This document shows positions 1 through 5,971 of a stretch of 8,079 nt of DNA, one piece after another. Both the position numbers and the translations under genes were made by a program. Under the pieces are notes generated by a model, which had not been told where the DNA came from, did not search any database, and worked only from the letters and a program-made list of their open reading frames with translations. Origin of the DNA: Bacteroidia bacterium (GTDB taxonomy: Bacteria; Bacteroidota; Bacteroidia; Bacteroidales; Azobacteroidaceae); the NCBI GenBank assembly GCA_025996835.1, contig BNTU01000130.1, positions 1 through 8,079 on the forward strand, in the 5' to 3' direction. The stretch's first letter is position 1. Each line of letters starts with the position of its first letter.

Positions 1-2728
1 TTCCGGTCACTATCGTCACCACAGCCTTGTCTGCACCACACTCAGCCACGTAAAAACCCGCAACGGCTTGGGTGCTGTTGGAAACATATATCCAAATGCT
101 GTCCACAATTTCTGCCGGTGGAATAATTGGCGGTTCCGGCTCCACAGGTGGCTCCGGCTCCACAGGCGGCTCCGGCTCCACAGGTGGTTCAATGGGCGGC
201 TTCGGCTCCACAGGTGGCTCAATGGGCGGCTTCGGCTCCACAGGTGGCTCAATGGGCGGCTTCGGCTCCACCGGCGGCTCAATGGGTGGCTCCGGCTGGG
301 CAGGGTCTTCAATAATATCTGCCGTGACATTGGCGGGCTGCGCAGATAATATGTAATTGCCTGCATCCGCACCGGAGAGCGTGAAGCCGCTAAACGTGAC
401 CACCTTATCGGTGCCTGTTTCTGCATCGGCAAAGGCAGCCGAGCCATATCCAACGCTCACATCATCGCCAGCAATAATCCCGCTGACGACTGCAAGCCCA
501 CTAATCGCGGCTACTGCATTGCCATCGTAAATTTTATCGAAGGCAGAGATGCCCGTTATCGTAACACTTTTCCTGTTAATTGTAAAAACTTTGCCGGAGA
601 TAAATGTTATCGCATAATCATTGACGGCACTCAAACTGCCTTGCGTGATGGCATACTGTCCCACATTTTCGCCCGTTTCGCGCACGAGTGTGCCGGTAAA
701 AATCGCTTCTGAGTTGTCTGTGCTGTATGTCAATGGTGCAGGGTCTGGCTCGCCATATATTTTGCTTAGTTCGTCAGGGGTTACAATTACGGTGCCGGTG
801 TAGGTGATTGGTTTGAATGTTACGGAGATGGTGTGGTTGTTGATTACATTTGCAAAGGTGTATGTAGAATCACCGTTGGCTGAAACGATGGCGGTGGAAT
901 CGTTGCCATCTACCCAAACTTTGTCTATCTCATAGCCGCTACTGGGGGTGATTTTGAAAGTCTGATTATTGAAGATTGCAACAACTACTGTATCTTTTGG
1001 GGCGATGCTGCCACCTGTTTCTGCATCTGCTATTATTCTGTACGTGGTATTTTCATTCTTAAATATCGGCAATCCCTGATACACAGAGACTTTATCAGAC
1101 ATCGTCCAAACATTATCAAAATCCCAAAGCAAAGTATCCGCTACAAAAGATTGTGATTGTAAAGAAGAAAAGCCATCGAAGTGAAGCTGATTTTTGAAAA
1201 TCGGCAAGCCCCGAGTTTCACCATCCGTGGTTGATGGCATCTCCCAAACATCGGTAAAGTCCCAAGTTGGTATTTTGCTTTTAATCCATGTTTGCGATTG
1301 AAAATCAGAAAACTCCGCATCGGCACCATGTTTGCTTGTTGGGTCTGTACTACTTACGGTTGCTCCATTAACCAGCATAGCCGATAACACATAACAATTT
1401 TGGATACTTCCTCTTAAAATCCGCCCCGCTACCCTTCCCAAATACAACACAGAACCTCCATTGGAAGAAATGCTGTCATTGGCAGCAAAACAATCAATAA
1501 CAGCAGAGGAAAGATTGTAGACTTCACTAATAATTCCGCCAGCATGAAGATCAGAAGCAGAGTATAAAGAAATACTACCAATATTATAGCAGTTCGACAA
1601 TCTGGCGGTACCAATTCCATCGCAACGAAAATTAGCAGAAATGCTTCCGGTATTATAGCAATTAGAAACGTACTCCCCGGAGGATATCCCACCGGAACTT
1701 AGAGTTGTCTCATTACCAACATCACCGGTATTGTAACAATGAGAGATAACAGAATAAGAACCACTACAAATTCCACCGGCAGATTGTCCTATACCAGAAA
1801 CAGAAACACTGCCGGTGTTACAGCAATTATAAATACTATCTTGACTGAAACCGCAAATTCCTCCAACGTTTCCGATAGTTTTGCCACTATAAACGCTCCC
1901 ACTATTAATGCAATTAAGGATTTTTAGAGAACGACCGGAAATTCCACCGGAGAAATAGTCGTCAGAAATACTCCCAATATTATAGCAATTAGAAACACTA
2001 CCCCCGCTATCACCGCAAATTCCGCCGGAGCTGGAGGTGTTGACATTAGAAACAGAAGAAACACTGCCTGTATTGAAGCAGTAAGAAATATTGGAGTTGT
2101 TGTTGGTCTCACCGCAAATTCCTCCTGACGAACCGGAACGAGGACCAGAAGAAACACTGCCTGTATTGTAGCAGTAAGAAATATTGGAGTTGTTATCTGC
2201 CCAACCGCAAATTCCTCCGCACCCGTTTGCATTCGAAGTGGAAATACTACTCGTATTATAGCAATTAGAAATGCTACTATTACCTGCGTAGCCACAAATT
2301 CCACCCACTACAGCAAAATCTCTCCCATTAGAAATGTTACCACTTACTCCCAATTTTTTAATAGTAGCATTCGCAATACTACCAAATACTCCGGCATAAT
2401 CCTGTAGACCATTTATATTTACAGCCACTTCATGCCCCCCACCATCAAACGTGCCTTGAAAAGCGTTGTAAGAGTCATAATAAAAAGCCTTACCAATTAC
2501 AGTCCGAATAGTGTCATCGGTACCGGTTAAATCCCGTGTTAATAAAAAATATTTGCCATTATAATAATTGTTTCCTTCATTCACCGCCGTAGCCAACTCC
2601 TCCATATCTGCTCTGGAAGAGATGAGATAAGGGTCGGCTTCCGTGCCCGAACCGCCGCTATATGATTGCGCCGCCGCCGAGCAGCACGCCAGCAGTGCAA
2701 TGATTATTGATGTGATGTGTTTGTTCAT
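1..2728 (-). CDS. Large secreted GLUG-repeat / MBG / YDG surface protein, 3' end outside window
   Basis: The frame is open without a stop from ATG at 2728 to the left edge (909 codons seen), so the C-terminus and any sorting signal are missing. Residues 1-21 look like a signal peptide (hydrophobic IIIALLACCSAAAQ). Either signal peptidase I cleavage near AAAQ or a lipobox-like LLAC with Cys15 is possible. The segment GSGTEADPYLIS follows, a usual opening of GLUG-type proteins. Residues ~113-447 hold about eleven GLUG-like repeats (GGICG...ISNCYNTGSIS). Two modules of the form WDFxxVW.M...GLPIFKN follow (~477-557), then a divergent InlB-B-like repeat (~560-639), an MBG domain (~645-719, with KIYGEPDP), a YDG domain (~720-805, with FDKIYDGN and GADAGNYIL) and a Pro/Glu spacer (~809-870). 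By family this is an exported adhesin-like or surface protein; ligand and function are unknown. It follows the GNAT gene but has its own promoter-like box. Domain names are from pattern recognition only. Confidence -1.
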   Translation of the reverse strand, partial: MNKHITSIIIALLACCSAAAQSYSGGSGTEADPYLISSRADMEELATAVNEGNNYYNGKYFLLTRDLTGTDDTIRTVIGKAFYYDSYNAFQGTFDGGGHEVAVNINGLQDYAGVFGSIANATIKKLGVSGNISNGRDFAVVGGICGYAGNSSISNCYNTSSISTSNANGCGGICGWADNNSNISYCYNTGSVSSGPRSGSSGGICGETNNNSNISYCFNTGSVSSVSNVNTSSSGGICGDSGGSVSNCYNIGSISDDYFSGGISGRSLKILNCINSGSVYSGKTIGNVGGICGFSQDSIYNCCNTGSVSVSGIGQSAGGICSGSYSVISHCYNTGDVGNETTLSSGGISSGEYVSNCYNTGSISANFRCDGIGTARLSNCYNIGSISLYSASDLHAGGIISEVYNLSSAVIDCFAANDSISSNGGSVLYLGRVAGRILRGSIQNCYVLSAMLVNGATVSSTDPTSKHGADAEFSDFQSQTWIKSKIPTWDFTDVWEMPSTTDGETRGLPIFKNQLHFDGFSSLQSQSFVADTLLWDFDNVWTMSDKVSVYQGLPIFKNENTTYRIIADAETGGSIAPKDTVVVAIFNNQTFKITPSSGYEIDKVWVDGNDSTAIVSANGDSTYTFANVINNHTISVTFKPITYTGTVIVTPDELSKIYGEPDPAPLTYSTDNSEAIFTGTLVRETGENVGQYAITQGSLSAVNDYAITFISGKVFTINRKSVTITGISAFDKIYDGNAVAAISGLAVVSGIIAGDDVSVGYGSAAFADAETGTDKVVTFSGFTLSGADAGNYILSAQPANVTADIIEDPAQPEPPIEPPVEPKPPIEPPVEPKPPIEPPVEPKPPIEPPVEPEPPVEPEPPVEPEPPIIPPAEIVDSIWIYVSNSTQAVAGFYVAECGADKAVVTIVTG
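119..304 (-). repeat. Pro/Glu tandem repeat spacer in the surface protein
   Basis: On the minus strand this encodes four decamers PIEPPVEPKP (30 bp each, the last with Glu in place of Lys), followed by hexamers PVEPEP (18 bp). Both unit lengths are multiples of three, so copy-number change by slippage would preserve the frame. Sequences of this type usually form extended, stiff linkers between the surface and distal domains; that role is inferred. The same bases read on the plus strand give Gly/Ser-rich open frames, which are artefacts of the repeat. Confidence 0.9.
1390..2345 (-). repeat. Array of about eleven GLUG-like coding repeats
   Basis: The encoded units are about 20-31 residues long and follow the pattern GGI(C/S)G, variable segment, S(I/V)SNCYNTGS(I/V)S. 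Most carry the Cys of GGICG and the Cys of NCYN. The first four units are the most regular. The last ones (DGIGTARLSNCYN, GRVAGRILRGSIQNCYV) are degenerate. Such repeats are known from secreted bacterial proteins and are expected to form a beta-rich solenoid-like stalk; here that is inference from pattern alone. Confidence 0.8.
2053..2218 (-). repeat. Recent internal duplication within GLUG array
   Basis: Positions 2053-2125 and 2146-2218 are two 73-bp direct copies offset by 93 bp (31 codons). I count seven mismatches by eye, most of them in one short stretch. Both encode SGGICG...NNNSNISYC(Y/F)NTGSVSS. This nucleotide identity is much higher than between other units of the array, so it is probably a recent in-frame unit duplication. 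Confidence 0.8.
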
Positions 2729-2747
2729 CTGCGCTTTAAATTGGTTG

Positions 2748-2755
2748 CAAAGGTA
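2748..2755 (-). promoter_or_regulatory. Bacteroidetes -7 promoter box for the surface-protein gene
   Basis: The minus strand reads TACCTTTG, matching the Bacteroidetes sigma -7 consensus TAnnTTTG, 19 bases upstream of the ATG at 2728. The context ATTTCATACCTTTGC closely resembles ATTTCGTACCTTTGC at the panD and corA promoters. No clear -33 TTG element is seen. The expected leader is very short, around 10-15 bases, with no Shine-Dalgarno sequence. Confidence 0.65.
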
Positions 2756-2798
2756 TGAAATGTTTTTGAATTATAAATTTGATGCCCTAATCTTTTTC

Positions 2799-3404
2799 TT
2801 AGTCGAGCATCATAAATGCATCCCAATTTGACACTGCCGGGGCATAATCGCTGGTGTAGCGCAACATGCCGGGCGATTTGCCGGTAAGAGCAGCCCCATC
2901 AAAGTTCGTACCGCCCTCGTTGATATAATCTTGCAGGGCAACCATGCGCTGTGCCGCAGAGGGGATGATTTGCACGACCGGCAATTCTTCGTTCTTCGTG
3001 CTTTGTTCTTCGCAATTGAAAAAGCCGTATTTGGCATAAATCCGGGCTAATTCGGGCGATTGCGGAATCAGAAAAGCATAGCCGCAATCTGCCCCCATAT
3101 TGTCCAATTGGGACAGTGCGGCGGTCAAAAGTTGGTGCATATAGCCCTTGCGGCGATAGTTGGGATGCGTCATCACACCATATATATAGCGCGCGGGATA
3201 TTGTTTTTCATCAATTTTCACCTCGCAGGGCAGCATCTGCAAAAATGCTATCGGCTGGTCGTTCTCCACAGCGATTAGAGCCTCCTCGTTTTTGTATAAC
3301 TTGTTGAAATACAGGTTAATAAACAGGTCTGTATCGTCCGGGAAACATTGTTTCCAGAGAGCGATGAGTGCGGGTTTGTGTTTGTTTTTTCCTTGTTGTA
3401 TCAT
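2799..3404 (-). CDS. GNAT family N-acetyltransferase
   Basis: A 201-residue cytosolic protein with GNAT organisation. Residues 1-60 carry the N-terminal strand/helix region (LIALWKQCFPDD, then AFLQMLP). The acetyl-CoA-binding motif A lies at residues ~73-95, with YIYGVMTHPNYRRKGYM; R84-x-x-G87 fits the Q/RxxGxG/A loop, although the last position is Met. A motif-B-like segment, SPELARIYAKYGF, is at 116-128. The opening (LWKxCFxDD...LYFNxxY) resembles Bacteroidetes Eis-like or uncharacterised GNATs, some of which are longer, so a shortened version is possible. The acceptor substrate cannot be told. It is the last gene of the panD-DUF2156-GNAT run, starting 32 bases after the preceding stop, with no visible Shine-Dalgarno. 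It is probably co-transcribed from the panD promoter. Confidence 0.85.
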   Translation of the reverse strand: MIQQGKNKHKPALIALWKQCFPDDTDLFINLYFNKLYKNEEALIAVENDQPIAFLQMLPCEVKIDEKQYPARYIYGVMTHPNYRRKGYMHQLLTAALSQLDNMGADCGYAFLIPQSPELARIYAKYGFFNCEEQSTKNEELPVVQIIPSAAQRMVALQDYINEGGTNFDGAALTGKSPGMLRYTSDYAPAVSNWDAFMMLD

Positions 3405-3420
3405 ATTTTTGCAATTTTTA

Positions 3421-3453
3421 GCAGGGGGGTTGCAGGTTAAGTCCGCAATGACA
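3421..3453 (-). repeat. Palindromic repeat copy A (degenerate) at the DUF2156 stop codon
   Basis: The plus strand reads TTGCAGGTTAAGTCCGCAA followed by TGAC. It differs by three transitions from the core TTGCGGGTCAAGCCCGCAA of copy B and shares the adjoining GCAGGGGG tract with the reverse complement of copy C. It provides the last four codons (SLRT) and the TAA stop of the DUF2156 gene. The palindrome is weakened here by the substitutions. Confidence 0.7.
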
Positions 3454-4372
3454 CAAAGCCTTTATTTAACATCAAATCAGGGTGATACGACTCTTTGGCT
3501 TTGCGTAGCGATTCGATGCCGAGGTCTTCTTCGCGGTTGATATAGAGATAGTTGGCGCAGTTGTGTTCGGCGAACTGCTGATTTATCATAGTGAAGCCGC
3601 CGTCTATCGCGTAGAGGCTTTTTTCGGCATGCACGCCAAAGGTGTCGGCGGTCAGCGGTTGCCCGTAGGAATAGGCGACCAATTCGCCCTTGATGCGTAG
3701 TGCGCCGCCGATTAAGCCCAATTTTTCGTATTCGGAAAAAGCTTTTTCGGTGGCGATATGCTCTTCCAGCAACGAGTTTTCGTGGGTGTTGTTGCCGTCC
3801 TGTGCGCACCAGCGGCGATACAAATCCTCGCATTCGGGGATAATAGCCCGCGTGATTGGCACATATTCCCAATCGGGGTAGGAGCGTTTGAATTTGTTGA
3901 TGTGGTTGCGCTTGGGCTGATATTTTTTGCCGACCAGCGAAATCAAATTTTCCGAGCGGTAGAGATATTCCGACCACGAGCGGTCGGTGGTGTACACAAA
4001 TTTATCAGGCATCGCGGCATCAATGAGCGCAAACATCTCCGGCGTGATGGCATACAGCCGCACCTCCTCACCCCGAAGCGTAGCATCCCGCAAAATCCGT
4101 TCAAGGGCTTGCGTCAACCCATCCGGAGATGGAGGAGGGATTTGCGGGTCAAGCCCGCAATGACAGATGGGAAAGAGGTAGCCCGGCTTTTTGTTTTTTG
4201 CTTGAAAACGGATGTAGAGCCGGTCGTTTTCTACTGCAAAAGTGGTGTCGTAGGCATGTTTCCAGCAGAAGATGTTGGAAAACGAAAAATCGCAGTTGCG
4301 AAACACACTTTTGTCGAAAAAAGTCTGAATCAGTTCTTTGTCGTTGATAGTAACAGGCTCAAAATCAAGCAT
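3437..4372 (-). CDS. DUF2156 / LPG-synthase C-terminal-like (GNAT-fold) protein
   Basis: A 311-residue soluble protein matching the Bacteroidetes DUF2156 family, related to the C-terminal domain of phosphatidylglycerol lysyltransferase (MprF), which has a tandem GNAT-like fold. Signatures seen are the N-terminal FRNCDFSFSNIFCW (25-37), GKKYQPKRNHINKF (148-161), the GLIGGALRIKGELVAYSYG strand pair (219-237), DTFGVHAEK (243-251) and the C-terminal NREEDLGIESLRKAKESY (279-296). No membrane segments are present, unlike full MprF, so lipid aminoacylation cannot be assumed; the substrate is unknown. Residues ~69-78 (ICHCGLDPQI) come from an inserted palindromic repeat, and SLRT at the C-terminus from a degenerate copy. 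The start is 15 bases after the panD stop, behind a run of nine C on the coding strand, with no Shine-Dalgarno. It is likely in the panD operon. Confidence 0.85.
   Translation of the reverse strand: MLDFEPVTINDKELIQTFFDKSVFRNCDFSFSNIFCWKHAYDTTFAVENDRLYIRFQAKNKKPGYLFPICHCGLDPQIPPPSPDGLTQALERILRDATLRGEEVRLYAITPEMFALIDAAMPDKFVYTTDRSWSEYLYRSENLISLVGKKYQPKRNHINKFKRSYPDWEYVPITRAIIPECEDLYRRWCAQDGNNTHENSLLEEHIATEKAFSEYEKLGLIGGALRIKGELVAYSYGQPLTADTFGVHAEKSLYAIDGGFTMINQQFAEHNCANYLYINREEDLGIESLRKAKESYHPDLMLNKGFVSLRT
4142..4165 (-). repeat. Palindromic repeat copy B inside the DUF2156 gene
   Basis: The core TTGCGGG-TCAAG-CCCGCAA is a 7-bp stem with a 5-base loop, followed by TGAC. Together with the bases after it, 23 bases (4142-4164) are identical to the reverse complement of copy C at 6362-6384. 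On the coding strand of the DUF2156 gene it reads in frame as CHCGLDPQ. It lies where, from memory of relatives, a short loop between a beta-strand and the next helix is expected, so the host protein probably tolerates about ten extra residues. Confidence 0.9.
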
Positions 4373-4376
4373 AATT

Positions 4377-4385
4377 GGGGGGGGG
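4377..4385 (-). repeat. Homopolymer tract C9 between panD and the DUF2156 gene
   Basis: Nine G on the plus strand (C9 on the transcribed strand) fill most of the 15-base gap between the panD stop and the next ATG. The tract is where a ribosome binding site would be. It lies outside both frames, so length changes could affect spacing or translation but not coding. Confidence 0.85.
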
Positions 4386-4387
4386 TA

Positions 4388-4738
4388 TCAAACAAGTTTA
4401 TTGGTTGCTGTATCAGGAAAAACTATCGTCGGCTTGAACGTTTTGGCTTCCTCCAAATCCATCAGCGCATACGACATGATAATCACCACATCGCCGGGCA
4501 GCACTTTTCGCGCCGCCGCACCGTTCAGGCATATCGTGCCGGAGCCTCGCGCACCTTTGATGATATACGTTTCGAGGCGTTCGCCATTGTTGTTGTTCAC
4601 AACGTGAACTTTTTCGCCCTCAATCAAATTGGCGGCATCCATCAGATTTTCATCAATAGTGATGCTCCCAATGTAGTGTAGGTTGGCTTCCGTAACGGTC
4701 ACGCAATGCAATTTCGATTTAATTACTTGAATCATCAT
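4388..4738 (-). CDS. panD: Aspartate 1-decarboxylase proenzyme (PanD)
   Basis: PanD decarboxylates L-aspartate to beta-alanine for pantothenate and coenzyme A synthesis. It is a cytosolic pyruvoyl enzyme that self-cleaves. At 116 residues it has the family length. Starting from the first of two tandem ATG codons, the cleavage site falls at Gly24-Ser25 (YIGSIT), as in the E. coli numbering. Lys9, His11, Tyr22, Arg54, Thr57 and Tyr58 also fall on the expected active-site positions. Further signatures are [11 protein letters not shown] (48-58) and [13 protein letters not shown]. The enzyme therefore looks complete. A weak AAGGAA lies 2 bases before the first ATG and 5 before the second, so either could be used; numbering favours the first. 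It heads a likely three-gene operon transcribed leftward from the mirrored promoter region shared with corA. Confidence 0.97.
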   Translation of the reverse strand: MMIQVIKSKLHCVTVTEANLHYIGSITIDENLMDAANLIEGEKVHVVNNNNGERLETYIIKGARGSGTICLNGAAARKVLPGDVVIIMSYALMDLEEAKTFKPTIVFPDTATNKLV

Positions 4739-4762
4739 AATTCCTTAAGTGTAAAAACGCCG

Positions 4763-4770
4763 CAAAGGTA
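4763..4770 (-). promoter_or_regulatory. panD -7 promoter box in left arm of the inverted repeat
   Basis: The minus strand reads TACCTTTG, a full match to TAnnTTTG, 24 bases upstream of the first panD ATG. Start of transcription is expected a few bases downstream, giving a leader of roughly 15-20 bases. In the -33 region there are GTTATGA/TCATAAC heptamers and no recognisable TTG element. Confidence 0.7.
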
Positions 4771-4888
4771 CGAAATAGTTATGAGTTATGAGTTATGAGT
4801 TATGAGTATAAGAAAGGGAAATTTGTCGTGCACCCCAATTCACGTTTTTATATTCATAACTCATAACTCATAACTCATAACTATTTCG

Positions 4889-4896
4889 TACCTTTG
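4889..4896 (+). promoter_or_regulatory. corA -7 promoter box in right arm of the inverted repeat
   Basis: TACCTTTG on the plus strand, in the context ATTTCGTACCTTTGCGGCG, is the exact mirror image of the panD box. It lies 43 bases upstream of the corA ATG, so a leader of roughly 35-40 bases is expected. No -33 TTG is evident; tandem TCATAAC heptamers occupy that region. Confidence 0.7.
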
Positions 4897-4939
4897 CGGC
4901 GATTTTCAGAGGGGTGTACCTTTTTAATCTTGTTAAGTT

Positions 4940-5878
4940 ATGTCGGAATTCAAACTTTTTTATCGGAAGGACGGTGCCATCAAGGTGAGCCGTAGTTTGG
5001 AGTTTCTCAAAAAAACGCCTACGAGTCAATTCCTGTGGATTGACCTCAACGATGTGGATGAGGAAGTGGAGTCGCAATTGGAAGAATTTCTCAAGATTTA
5101 CATTCAGGAAGAGGAGGAAATGATTGAGATAGAAACCTCGTCGCGCTTTGTGGAAACCCGTGATACTCTGGTGGTTAACATGAACTTCCTGAGCGGTGAC
5201 TACGCCAAAAATCCGGTGTCGTTCATTATCAAAAATAACATCCTGATTTCGGTGCGCAACGGCGAATTGGCATCGTTCACGGAGACGGTGAAGCGCATGT
5301 TTGCCAACCCCGAAAATTATCAGGCAGGCTGGAACGTGTTTTTGACCCTGATGGACACGCGCATCGAGTTTGACGCCGATATGATTGAGGCTAACACGCA
5401 GGAAATCACGCAGTTGAGTAACACAATTCAGGAAGCCGACGAAGACGCGCTGATGAAAATCAAAAACTTGCAGGAAAAAACGATGATGTTTCGCGAAAAT
5501 ATCATCGACAAGCAGCGCGCCGCGTCCAACATGCTGCGCAGCAACCTCTTCCCGAAAGACCTGCACGACAATCTCACCATTCTGATAAAGGACATCAACT
5601 CTCTCTTGGAGCATATCCGATTCAGTTTTGACCGTCTGGACTATCTGCAAGACACATTTCTCGGCTTCGTAAACATCGAACAGAACAAAATCATCAAGAT
5701 ATTCACCATCGTGTCGGTGCTTTTTATGCCGCCCACGCTCATCGCGAGTATCTACGGGATGAACTTTGTGGGTATGCCCGAACTGGATTCTGCTTGGGGC
5801 TATCCCGCCTCCCTCGGTGCCATGGTCATCTCCTCACTCGGCATCCTGCTCTGGTTCAGAAAAAAGAAATTTCTTTGA
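4940..5878 (+). CDS. corA: CorA-type magnesium/cobalt transport protein
   Basis: A 312-residue member of the CorA family, homopentameric inner-membrane channels for Mg2+ (also Co2+/Ni2+). The N-terminal ~245 residues form the cytosolic domain. They include the acidic stretch DLNDVDEEVESQLEEF and EEEEMIEIE, and a long charged helical region (~150-240, LQEKTMMFRENIIDKQR) typical of the stalk helix. TM1 is IFTIVSVLFMPPTLIASIYG, ending in the selectivity signature G273-M274-N275. TM2 is LGAMVISSLGILLW, followed by the basic tail FRKKKFL. Length and C-terminal architecture are normal, so the protein looks intact. The ATG at 4940 has no Shine-Dalgarno, as is usual in this phylum. Its TGA stop (5876-5878) is also the first bases of the downstream heptamer array. 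The methyltransferase gene follows after 93 bases, with no visible promoter, so co-transcription is likely. Confidence 0.95.
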   Translation: MSEFKLFYRKDGAIKVSRSLEFLKKTPTSQFLWIDLNDVDEEVESQLEEFLKIYIQEEEEMIEIETSSRFVETRDTLVVNMNFLSGDYAKNPVSFIIKNNILISVRNGELASFTETVKRMFANPENYQAGWNVFLTLMDTRIEFDADMIEANTQEITQLSNTIQEADEDALMKIKNLQEKTMMFRENIIDKQRAASNMLRSNLFPKDLHDNLTILIKDINSLLEHIRFSFDRLDYLQDTFLGFVNIEQNKIIKIFTIVSVLFMPPTLIASIYGMNFVGMPELDSAWGYPASLGAMVISSLGILLWFRKKKFL

Positions 5879-5967
5879 GTTATGAGTTATGAGTTATGAG
5901 TTATGAATTATGAGTTTTTTGCTCATCATAACTCATAACTCATAACTCATAACTCATAACTCATAAC
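5876..5967. repeat. Inverted heptamer array between corA and the methyltransferase gene
   Basis: The left half is TGAGTTA x4 (5876-5903), then TGAATTA and TGAG. A short T-rich loop (5915-5921) follows. The right half is CTCA followed by six TCATAAC units (5926-5967). The halves are complementary except for a 3-base bulge, one variant heptamer and unequal unit number. The heptamer is the same as in the panD/corA palindrome. If corA and the methyltransferase are co-transcribed, this becomes a long A/U-rich hairpin in the mRNA ending 4 bases before the next ATG. It lacks a GC-rich stem with a following T-run, so it does not look like a standard terminator. Confidence 0.9.
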
Positions 5968-5971
5968 TACA

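Larger units (their letters stand above)
4758..4901. repeat. Perfect 48-bp inverted repeat carrying both divergent promoters
   Basis: Arms 4758-4805 and 4854-4901 are perfect reverse complements around a 48-base centre (4806-4853). From outside inward, each arm contains CGCCGCAAAGGTACGAAATA (which includes the -7 box) and then four tandem GTTATGA heptamers. The arms stop matching on the outer side at 4757/4902. Transcription faces outward from both arms, so the central part should not be in either mRNA. At DNA level it could extrude as a cruciform or serve as a protein binding or recombination site; which applies is unknown. Confidence 0.95.

Noticed and set aside
72..356. Gly/Ser-rich and Ala/Pro-rich open frames on the plus strand
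   Set aside because: They are shadows of the Pro/Glu repeat of the minus-strand surface protein. The repeat suppresses stops in all frames.
1924..2304. 126-codon hydrophobic open frame on the minus strand
   Set aside because: It is an out-of-frame reading of the GLUG repeat array. Its apparent repeats come from the DNA repeats of the true frame.
2729..2798. Terminator after the GNAT gene
   Set aside because: There is no hairpin followed by a T-run in this 70-base gap on the minus strand, only A/T-rich DNA and the promoter box.
3758..4681. 307-codon open frame on the plus strand
   Set aside because: It lies antisense to the DUF2156 gene and panD, both of which show clear family motifs. It crosses their boundary and shows no recognisable domain.
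4758..4901. Heptamer arrays as a CRISPR or a classical invertible promoter
   Set aside because: Units are 7 bp with no spacers, so it is not CRISPR. Both promoters lie inside the inverted arms, so inversion of the centre would not reverse either one, and no invertase gene is present in the window.
4868..5650. 260-codon open frame on the minus strand
   Set aside because: It is antisense to corA, which is complete with the GMN signature. The translation has no recognisable domain and would start in the corA coding region.
5914..5971. A separate promoter for the methyltransferase gene
   Set aside because: No TAnnTTTG element is found in the gap, which is almost entirely heptamer repeats. Co-transcription with corA is simpler.
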